A stretch of 10,517 bases of DNA from DASYAN01 sp036501345 (GTDB lineage Bacteria; Chloroflexota; Ktedonobacteria; Ktedonobacterales; Ktedonobacteraceae): positions 1 to 10,517 of the forward strand of contig DASYAN010000340.1 of NCBI GenBank assembly GCA_036501345.1, read 5' to 3'. The notes beneath the pieces were generated by a model. That model was given only the letters and a program-made list of their open reading frames with translations, did not search any database and had not been told where the DNA came from. Of this stretch, positions 1 through 6,600 are shown in pieces. The translations under genes were made by a program, and so were the position numbers. Positions within the stretch are counted from its first letter, which is position 1. Every line of letters begins with the position of its first letter.

Positions 1-512
1 CATATGGGTACAATAAGCTCAGGATTGCTTTGCCATGTCCCCAAATGTAGCATCTGCCCGCTTAGTTCCTCCATATAGCGTGCGTCAGCATTACTGATAT
101 CAAGAATAAAAGTACCACTAATGCTTAAGTGGGCACGGATAGCGGCCAAGGCTCGCTGCTGCTCTTTGCGCGTGGTGATATGTGCAAAGGAGCCGAGAGC
201 AATAAAGGCCAGACGAAATTTCTGCTCCAGGTGTAGTGCACACATATCTTGCTGCACGAGCTGGCAATGGGTCATCAATCCCTCATCTTGCAGACGCTGT
301 CGTGCGATAGCCAGCATTGCGGCAGAAGTATCAACTCCCGTGAGCTCATACCCTTCCTGGCACAGAGGGAGAAGGGCACGTCCACTACCACAAGCCAATT
401 CTAGAATTTTGCCGCCGCACAGCTCGGCATAGTTGCTATACATATCCAGATCTTCTCTGAAGTGAGCATGTTCAATATCGTAAAAAGGTGCAATGAGATC
501 GTAATCGTTCAT
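1..512 (-). CDS. Class I SAM-dependent methyltransferase, partial (C-terminus beyond left edge)
   Basis: The first 170 residues of a Rossmann-fold methyltransferase of the Methyltransf_25/11 type are visible, from ATG 512-510 leftwards out of the window. It opens MNDYDLIAPFYD, the usual start of small-molecule or unassigned methyltransferases. The SAM-binding motif I is ILELACGSGR (residues 36-45), followed by GVDTS (59-63), whose acidic residue typically binds the SAM ribose. QQDM (87-90) and ALGSFAHI (105-112) fit motifs II and III. A helix with RKEQQRALAAIRAHL and the strand GTFILDI complete the core. The enzyme should be cytosolic and move a methyl group from SAM to an unknown acceptor; the acceptor-binding C-terminal part is missing. 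The ribosome-binding site is weak (AGAGAAAGAGC). A promoter lies about 50 bp upstream. The family is secure, the substrate is not. Confidence 0.9.
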   Translation of the reverse strand, partial: MNDYDLIAPFYDIEHAHFREDLDMYSNYAELCGGKILELACGSGRALLPLCQEGYELTGVDTSAAMLAIARQRLQDEGLMTHCQLVQQDMCALHLEQKFRLAFIALGSFAHITTRKEQQRALAAIRAHLSISGTFILDISNADARYMEELSGQMLHLGTWQSNPELIVPI

Positions 513-846
513 ACTAGCTCTTTCTCTACCGAAGTCTTGCCTGCGATATTCCGTTAGTAGACATATTCTAGCAGGTTATCCCAGTGCTGTAAAACGTCCT
601 GTTGTCCCGCATTACAGCGATTTACAGAAGTTTTGGCCTATCAGAGAAGCAAAGCTCGAGGTTAGCTAGGAGTCCAATCCTTAATAAAAGATAAGAAATT
701 GTCCCTTCTTCCCCCTAGAAAAAAACTGCCCAATTAGCTATCCTTAACAGAGTAGACTGCTATATGCTTATCAAGAGGTGGATTAGCGGCAATGTATGCA
801 GTGCGTAGAACATCTCCTTTATAATAGAAACAAAGAGTCAAATAGG
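513..846. other. Intergenic region left of the small plus-strand ORF
   Basis: About 330 bp hold the methyltransferase promoter at 565-593 and little else that I can recognise. A TATAAT on the plus strand at 820-825 could be the -10 element for the small ORF that follows, but it lacks a good -35 at 16-18 bp. I see no tRNA, no long dyad and no coding similarity on either strand. Confidence 0.4.
565..593 (-). promoter_or_regulatory. Sigma70-like promoter of the methyltransferase gene
   Basis: On the minus strand TTTACA (593-588) and TAGAAT (570-565) are separated by 17 bp, close to the -35/-10 consensus. This predicts a start near 558 and a leader of about 45 nt before the ATG at 512. Confidence 0.55.
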
Positions 847-852
847 ATGAAT

Positions 853-1095
853 ATGCAAGAACAAAAAGATCAAAAGAAGATAAATGTATGCAAAATGCGA
901 ATGAGCACCGAACATGGGCAGTGGAAACGGACTATCTCTCAGTCGGCTCGTCGCATATCTAAGCGTCAGTCCATCAGGGTACGAGTGATACACATAGGTA
1001 TCTTAGATGAGCGGCTCAAAGATCTGAGTGGCTACGATGAGGTTATGTGGCACCTCATTACTGTCATGAAGAGAAAGCCTGTATTGCTTCAATAA
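853..1095 (+). CDS. Possible small basic protein, unrecognised
   Basis: An open frame runs to a TAA at 1093-1095. An in-frame ATG lies further upstream at 796, but it precedes a TATAAT (820-825). The ATG at 853 has AGGA five bases before it, so about 80 codons from there is the better start. The product would be rich in Lys, Arg, Gln and Met (MQEQKDQKKINVCKMRMSTE at its N-terminus), with no membrane segment, no signal peptide and no motif I know. Its C-terminal half (VRVIHIGILDERL, then DEVMWHLITVMKRK) alternates hydrophobic and charged residues as a small folded domain would. It stands alone in its orientation. It could equally be a chance frame; I have no homology support. Confidence 0.25.
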   Translation: MQEQKDQKKINVCKMRMSTEHGQWKRTISQSARRISKRQSIRVRVIHIGILDERLKDLSGYDEVMWHLITVMKRKPVLLQ

Positions 1096-1163
1096 CTTGA
1101 TAATTCCTAATATCAATGTGTATCTTTTACCAACAATTTACAAATGAATTTTATGAAATGACT

Positions 1164-1224
1164 AGAAGAGCGAATTGCCCTTGCAGACTGTTTCACAGCC
1201 TCAATGGTAGCAATTCGCTCCTCT
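1164..1224. terminator. Long inverted repeat, possible bidirectional terminator
   Basis: The arms 1164-1178 (AGAAGAGCGAATTGC) and 1210-1224 (GCAATTCGCTCCTCT) pair at 14 of 15 positions around a 31-nt loop. The loop holds its own small hairpin, CTGT-TTC-ACAG (1188-1198). It lies between the end of the small plus-strand ORF and the end of the minus-strand genes, where a convergent terminator is expected. Neither side has a good T-tract, so a structured RNA or the ends of a tiny repeat element are alternatives. Confidence 0.4.
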
Positions 1225-1369
1225 GGCGATCAAAAAAAGTCGATAAAAGACAGGGATTAATTATAATCCGACTATGGTAAGTAGGACGAGCAAAGGGACA
1301 GCAATCCTCCAGAACCCAACTGAGCCTTGACTATTGTTGCATACTTTGGGAGACCTGCACATCTTGTTC

Positions 1370-1828
1370 TCACGCCCTTGTTTCGCCAGTTCCCCGTAGC
1401 CCCATTTCTCTTTCGAGCTGCCGTCTTGCATCTGCAAATGGCTCATTTCGACGCTGTAAACGCCGATCCACCTGATTCATTAGCCATTGGCTAGCTTCCT
1501 TCATATCACTCTCTGTCTTTTCTCCATCCTCTAACCATGTCGTAATATCCTCTTTATTTTCTTTTATTACACCCATGATTAGACGCATACGATTTTCATC
1601 TACTCCTTTTGCTTTTAAATCACCATATACTTTTTCACTAAAGTGCCTAGTCCTGCCAGTATCACCTTTCTTACCCAGTACACTCTCAACCGAACCTACA
1701 AAATCCTCTTTTGATTCAAATTTTGAAGAAGCAGGTATGTCTTGCCTACGACCTTTGGTCAAGTGCTTTTTGCATAAACTCAATTGTCTCTTCCAGATCT
1801 TTAAACTTTTCTTTATAAAATCTATCAT
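1370..1828 (-). CDS. Hydrophilic protein of unknown function, overlapping and possibly continuous with the preceding gene
   Basis: This 152-residue frame lies +1 relative to the upstream frame ending at 1746 and overlaps it by 83 nt. Its ATG (1828) has AGGAGGT 11 nt upstream (1846-1840) and AAGGA 5 nt upstream, so independent, translationally coupled initiation is possible. The first 26 residues, however, are only the shifted reading of the neighbour's coiled-coil end and are probably not conserved protein. From about residue 37 it reads like real protein. ESKEDFVGSVES (38-49) matches the SVKDFVG motif of the upstream protein. A charged helical region follows (DENRMRLIMGVIKENKED) and a basic tail with RRLQRRNEPF near residues 122-131. 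There is no signal peptide or transmembrane segment. The shared motif suggests both frames once formed, or still form, a single protein of about 600 residues. Function unknown. Confidence 0.55.
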   Translation of the reverse strand: MIDFIKKSLKIWKRQLSLCKKHLTKGRRQDIPASSKFESKEDFVGSVESVLGKKGDTGRTRHFSEKVYGDLKAKGVDENRMRLIMGVIKENKEDITTWLEDGEKTESDMKEASQWLMNQVDRRLQRRNEPFADARRQLEREMGLRGTGETRA

Positions 1829-3167
1829 AGCTATCCTTTACCTCCTGTGATGTTGTCTTTTCTTTTACCTGATACATAGCATCAAGTTGAATAAGGTCAG
1901 CATCAATTCTCTCTTTCCTATCTGCAATTTCTTCGGATACTGCTTTTTTTGCACCTAATTTCTCAATTTTTCCATATATTTCATCTAATTTATCTTTACG
2001 CGCAATGTATTCTTTTTCATTTTCGGCAAAACTTTTCTTTTCCTGAGCTTCTCCTACTACTTCATGCTCAAAAGGTTTATCTTGGTCAAAGTCTCTAAAA
2101 TCTTCAGGATTAAATCTATTTCTCCATGCATCAGGATCAGCTGGTATACTTTCGCGCTCAAGAGGTTTATTTTGGGCAAGTTGCATAAACTCCTGAGGTG
2201 TAAGAGATTTATTGTCCCGATATTCTATAAAATCTTCAATGTGAATATCCTCCTTTTGCATCCATACAGGAAGTTTATCAGCATTGGCAGCTCCTACAAA
2301 GTCTTTAACTGAAGTCAACTTCTGATCACTATTAGCTTTTGTATCCTGATCACCAATTTTCAACTCACCCTCAGCTTTCTTATCGTGAAGGTTCTCTACT
2401 TGCGGCGCAGTAATATCCAGTTCAGGCTTTAATCCATACTTTTCGTCTTCTACCCCCATCTTGGCATATTCCAAATCAACACGTCGTATTCCATTAAGTT
2501 GATAACCCGGTTCAAGGTTAGCTATAGCATCGTTTCTAAATTTTGCTTGTGCATTCTCCAGTTTATCAGTAATATAGACTGATCCTTCTTTAGGATTAAA
2601 ATAGGCATAAGCTGTTCTTTCAGTGTCTATAAGTTCTTGTATTTGCTCGATTTCACGCTTGTATGTGGGCACATTGGTATTATCTGATACAGGAATACTT
2701 CTGTCGCTCTCGGGTTTGGTATCAACTAAGGGTTTTTGCATTGAATGTCTTATTACCCTTTGTTCCCTTAAAAACCGTTCTGAAAGTTCAATTTGTCTCT
2801 CCCGCGAGAGACCCTGCTCCACATTAAGACTGTCAGGTACAGCATTTTCCTTCATTCGACCTTCAGCTGCCTGAAGTATTTTTGCACGCATATCTTCATA
2901 CCCTTTAGTTCTGATGGAAGGAGAGTCAGGAGAGTCGATATCTTTATTTTCTCCATTTACTAACTGTTTGTCTATTTGTTCTTGGGCTTCTTTTTGTCTT
3001 GCCATTGATTTTTCAATTCCATCTGCTCTCTTTGTTCTCTCTGTTCTCTCGGCTTGCAGACGAACGAAATCTTTAGGACTGATAGGAGAAGAATTCGATC
3101 TTTCTCTTACTTCTCGATGCAATTTTAAATTTTTAGGATCGTCATAGCCACTACTCTGATTTGACAT
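1746..3167 (-). CDS. AT-rich, repeat-bearing hydrophilic protein of unknown function
   Basis: The frame encodes 473 residues from ATG 3167 (MSNQSSGYDDPKN). A TTG further upstream at 3242 would add 25 residues, but the ATG has AAGG 12 nt before it and lies downstream of a TATACT, so I prefer it. The protein is highly charged and appears cytosolic, with no signal peptide or membrane segment. The N-terminal 170 residues are Glu/Lys/Arg/Gln-rich and probably helical. Residues about 185-235 (AYAYFNPKEGSVYITDK) look like a small globular domain. Residues 286-370 carry four divergent copies of a [VIP]x[ED]F-x6-8-K[LSP] motif (SVKDFVG, HIEDFIE, TPQEFMQ, NPEDFRD), and an earlier copy, SPKDFVR, lies at 30-36. 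The last 100 residues resemble coiled coil. The DNA is visibly more AT-rich than secA, which suggests transfer or relaxed selection. I recognise no family. Confidence 0.65.
   Translation of the reverse strand: MSNQSSGYDDPKNLKLHREVRERSNSSPISPKDFVRLQAERTERTKRADGIEKSMARQKEAQEQIDKQLVNGENKDIDSPDSPSIRTKGYEDMRAKILQAAEGRMKENAVPDSLNVEQGLSRERQIELSERFLREQRVIRHSMQKPLVDTKPESDRSIPVSDNTNVPTYKREIEQIQELIDTERTAYAYFNPKEGSVYITDKLENAQAKFRNDAIANLEPGYQLNGIRRVDLEYAKMGVEDEKYGLKPELDITAPQVENLHDKKAEGELKIGDQDTKANSDQKLTSVKDFVGAANADKLPVWMQKEDIHIEDFIEYRDNKSLTPQEFMQLAQNKPLERESIPADPDAWRNRFNPEDFRDFDQDKPFEHEVVGEAQEKKSFAENEKEYIARKDKLDEIYGKIEKLGAKKAVSEEIADRKERIDADLIQLDAMYQVKEKTTSQEVKDSYDRFYKEKFKDLEETIEFMQKALDQRS
2063..2312 (-). 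repeat. Degenerate tandem coding repeat, four copies
   Basis: Within the AT-rich gene the peptides SVKDFVG..ADKLP, HIEDFIEYRDNKSL, TPQEFMQLAQNKPLE and NPEDFRDFDQDKPFE follow one another. The last two are exactly 90 nt apart. On the plus strand their DNA (around 2062-2114 and 2152-2204) still agrees at roughly two thirds of positions, including the shared run AGGTTTAT. The sequence TAAAATCTTCA recurs between copies at about 2096 and 2229. This points to internal duplication rather than convergence. Confidence 0.6.
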
Positions 3168-3205
3168 ATTTATTACCAACCTTTTTACTAGATGTTTTGT
3201 TTCAT

Positions 3206-3211
3206 AGTATA
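3206..3211 (-). promoter_or_regulatory. Possible -10 element of the repeat-protein gene
   Basis: TATACT (3211-3206 on the minus strand) lies about 40 bp before the preferred ATG at 3167. No good -35 is found at 16-18 bp, so the promoter may depend on an activator, possibly acting at the dyad boxes at 3243-3276. Confidence 0.3.
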
Positions 3212-3241
3212 TACGCTTACGCTCGAAGAATTTTGGCTCCA

Positions 3242-3277
3242 ATTAACAGTTAAGTAGAAAGTCTATCAACTGTTAAT
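3242..3277. promoter_or_regulatory. Paired operator-like dyad boxes
   Basis: ATTAACAGTT (3242-3251) and AACTGTTAAT (3268-3277) are perfect 10-bp inverted arms, 16 bp apart. Each arm also sits within its own near-palindrome: TTAACAGTTAA (3243-3253, perfect around a central base) and TCAACTGTTAA (3266-3276, one mismatch). Two 11-bp boxes thus start 23 bp apart, about two helical turns, upstream of the repeat-protein gene. This is the usual geometry of two dimer-binding sites. The cognate regulator is unknown. Confidence 0.45.
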
Positions 3278-3346
3278 CTTCTAATATCTATGAGTACACT
3301 GTACTACAGGTTTGCATGCCTTTCCAGGAGGGAGGAAGAACGAGAC

Positions 3347-3472
3347 ATGCAAAGCATATACGCTCACTTTACAAATATTTACGAAGCGATTGCAAGAGAA
3401 ACACTGGAGAGTGTATGTTTCTCTTTGACCTTGCACTTTAAGTATAGCCAAGAGCAGGGCTTTTTTCAATGA
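3347..3472 (+). CDS. Possible 41-residue peptide, uncertain
   Basis: ATG 3347 follows a very purine-rich leader, AGGAGGGAGGAAGAACGAGAC, with the nearest GGAGG (3331-3335) ending 11 nt before it. The frame ends at a TGA, and the product starts MQSIYAHFTNIYEAIA and ends EQGFFQ. It overlaps the stem at 3391-3435, so RNA structure may explain the sequence better than coding does. No family is recognised. Confidence 0.2.
   Translation: MQSIYAHFTNIYEAIARETLESVCFSLTLHFKYSQEQGFFQ
3391..3435. ncRNA. Bulged 13-bp stem-loop, possible structured RNA
   Basis: TGCA (3391-3394) pairs with TGCA (3432-3435), and AGAGAAACA (3395-3403) pairs with TGTTTCTCT (3416-3424), leaving a 7-nt bulge and a 12-nt loop. 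No promoter or T-tract is convincing on either strand, so this is a structural observation only. Confidence 0.2.
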
Positions 3473-3520
3473 AATTCTTTGACAACTAGGCGACAGAGCC
3501 ATGACAACTTAACAGCAATA

Positions 3521-3562
3521 AATGCGCACTCGTGCCTATTGCTTCGCAGCACGGTGCGCATT
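3521..3562 (-). terminator. GC-rich hairpin downstream of secA
   Basis: Arms 3521-3535 (AATGCGCACTCGTGC) and 3549-3562 (GCACGGTGCGCATT) pair over 14 bp with one bulged T; the 13-nt loop contains a further TGC/GCA pair. It lies about 80 nt after the secA stop. On the minus strand it is followed by TATTGCTGTT, a weak U-tract, so it is a probable but not ideal intrinsic terminator. Confidence 0.55.
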
Positions 3563-3639
3563 ATACGATGAGTACAGCTATTCTTCCCCATGAGCTATGA
3601 AGAAATTATATCCCTGCGTTCACAGGAACATATTCTTTT

Positions 3640-6600
3640 TTACGCACCATGGCACTTCTTATATTTTTTGCCACTACCACATGGACATGGATTGTTGCGA
3701 CCCACTTTTGTCGTTCCATTGGAGTGGGAGTGGGATGCTGCCGTTGTATTACGTCCGCCAGAACCGCTACGAGGGCGATGGCCTGCACCATTCTTGCGAC
3801 TCTGTGTAGCCTTGCCTCGCTCGCTAGAGACCTCGCTTTTGGCTTGGCCGCTCACTTGGGCCAGTTCATCAGCATTGGTTCGAAGATTTCGCGGTATTTT
3901 ACGCTGAGGTTCAGGTCGTTGAACTGTTAGTGTGACTTCGTCTCGCAGCAATTTGAGCAGGGCATCGACGGTGTAGTGCTGGATCGCGGCCTTCAATTGG
4001 TCAAACATTAGGAAGGCTTCATTCTTAAACTCTACCAGGGGATCACGCTGCCCAACCGCACGGAAGCTGATACCTGCCCGCATCAGGTCCAGGGCGTCGA
4101 TGTGATCCATCCATAGGCGATCGAGGGTCTGTAGCAGGTATGTACGCTCGAAGTCGCGCTGCAGATCTAAATCCTCCGCTCCCTGTGCACGAGCCTGGTT
4201 CCTCAATTGCTTACCGCGTTCCTCATAATGCTCGCTCACTAGATCAACCATCTGGCGCTTGATATCCTCACGCGTGATGGCATGAATATTCTCGGGGATC
4301 GCCTCTTCCGGGACATGCACCCACGTCTCCAGGATTTTGAAGAGCGTCTCTAACTCTTCCTCTTCGGAAAGCATAGATGTGGGGATACAGCTATCGACCA
4401 CTTTGCCGATTTCGTTGCGGATCATCTCCTGGATGCGCTCGTGCATATCGCCATGTTCGAGCACGGCCCGCCGATCAGCAAAAATTACCTCGCGCTGCTT
4501 GGCAATCACATCGTCATACTCGACAACATTTTTGCGGATATCAAAGTTGTAACCCTCAACCCTAGTCTGTGCATTCTCGATGAAGCGCGAGACAAGCTTG
4601 CTTTCCAGAGGCATATCCTCCTCCATGCCAACCTTTTCCATAATACCCGCGACACGGTCAGCAGCGAAACGGCGCATCAGTTCATCATCAAGGGCCAAGT
4701 AGAAGCGCGACGAACCAGGATCTCCCTGGCGTCCTGCACGACCACGCAGCTGATTATCGATACGGCGTGATTCGTGCCGCTCGGTACCAATGATACGCAA
4801 TCCACCTAACTCAACCACGCGCTCATGATCCTCTTTGCATTCGCGTATCTTCTGCTGGAAGAGCTCGTCCTTCTCTTGATCAGTCATATTCGCGATATAT
4901 TCCTGGATGACCTCTTCCTTCTCCGCTCGCTCATTGTCAGTCTGTTCCGGCATATCACGGATATAGTCAATACGTTCGGCATGTTTGCGCAGAAGGATCT
5001 CCTGAAACCCTTCTGGATTACCACCCAGCAAGATATCGGTACCACGACCAGCCATGTTAGTAGCAATAGTCACAGCACCACTACGTCCCGCTTGTGATAC
5101 AATATGCGCCTCATGCTCGTGATATTTTGCATTGAGCACGTTGTGAGGAATACCCACTAGTTCGAGCATACGCGAGAGATATTCAGAGATCTCAACTGAG
5201 GTGGTACCCACGAGCACTGGCTGGCGTGTCTCATAGAGTTCTTTGATTTCCTGGACAACGGCCCTGAATTTCGCCTCTTGACTACGGTAAATCAGATCCG
5301 ACAAGTCCTGGCGAATTCTCAGCTTGTTAGGGGGAATGACAACCACATCCAGTTCATAGATTTTATGAAACTCTTCAGCTTCGGTGAGGGCAGTACCAGT
5401 CATACCTGCCAGTTTTTCATATAAGCGGAAGTAGTTCTGAAAGGTGACCGTGGCCAGAGTATGATTCTCACGCTGGACCTTGACGCCTTCTTTGGCCTCA
5501 ATGGCCTGATGCAACCCTTCACTATAGCGGCGTCCTGACATCTGACGCCCAGTGAATTCGTCAACGATGATGACTTCGTTATCCTTGACGATATAGTCCT
5601 TATCAAGCTTGAAGGTGACCTGAGCTTTAATGGCATTCTCCATATAGCGCGTCAGGTCCATATTGGCCTCATCATAGATGTTCTGAATGCCCGCCAGTTG
5701 CTCAATCCTATCAATGCCTGACTCAGTTAACATGACGGCACGCGTCTTCTCTTCGACGGTATAATCAGTTTCCTGTTTGAGTTGCTTGGCCCAGCGTGCA
5801 AATTTCACATAATGATCGGTAGACTCCTCGCCTTGGCCGGAGATAATCAGCGGTGTACGAGCCTCGTCAATCAGAATGTTATCGACCTCGTCAACAATGG
5901 CAAAGTATAGTTGGCGCTGGACCATCTGATCAAGGGAAGTTACCATGTTGTCACGCAGGTAATCAAAGCCGAATTCGTTGTTGGTCCCATAGGTGATGTC
6001 CGCCTGATAAGCTGCACGACGCTCAGGAGCCTGTGGATCAACGGCATTGACCAGCACTCCGACCGTCAGCCCGAGAAATGTATAGATCTGCCCCATCCAC
6101 TCGGCATCACGTCGTGCTAGATAGTCGTTGACAGTCACCACATGCACACCCTTACCAGTCAATGCATTCAGGTACACAGGCAACGTCGCCACCAGCGTTT
6201 TTCCTTCACCAGTGCCCATTTCAGCGATCTTGCCCTGATGCAGAACGGTGCCACCTATCAATTGCACATCATAGTGGCGCATCTTAATCTTACGCCAAGC
6301 AGCTTCGCGTGTCACAGCAAAGGCATCAGGGAGCAAATCCTCAAGCGTCTTACCTGTTTTATAGCGTTTCGCCATCGCTGAGGTCAATTCGTCCATCGCA
6401 TCAGCCCTGATCGCGACAATTTCAGGCTGCAGTTGCTTCAAGACAGCGGTCAGCAGTTGTTCCAAATGCTCGTGGGTTCCACCAGCTGTTCCATCTTCAA
6501 GGCGTTGCTGGACATCAACCAGGGCATCTTCCAGTAATTCTCTATCGACTTCCTGCAGTGCTGGCTCAACTTTCTTGAGCAACGTTAGCGCAACCTGCTT

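Larger units (their letters stand above)
3168..3639. other. Dyad-rich intergenic region between secA and the repeat-protein gene
   Basis: These 472 bp contain no convincing long gene. They hold operator-like boxes at 3243-3276, a 13-bp dyad AGTACACTGTACT (3293-3305), TTTGCATG/CATGCAAA arms (3311-3318 and 3346-3353), a bulged 13-bp stem (3391-3435) and the GC-rich hairpin after secA (3521-3562). One 41-codon ORF with a purine-rich leader lies inside. The density of dyads is higher than elsewhere in the window. Confidence 0.5.

Noticed and set aside
2063..2312. CRISPR-like array
   Set aside because: The repeats are degenerate, unequally spaced and in frame within a coding sequence, so they are protein repeats.
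3168..3242. TTG start 25 codons upstream for the repeat protein (MEPKFFERKR)
   Set aside because: It requires a rare TTG and has no ribosome-binding site. The TATACT at 3206-3211 lies downstream of it. ATG 3167 fits better.
3281..3502. 73-codon minus-strand frame
   Set aside because: No ribosome-binding site, Cys/Leu-rich random composition, and it crosses several hairpins.
3479..3506. TTGACA on the plus strand at 3479-3484 as a promoter
   Set aside because: No -10-like hexamer at 15-19 bp downstream, and no gene to drive in that direction.
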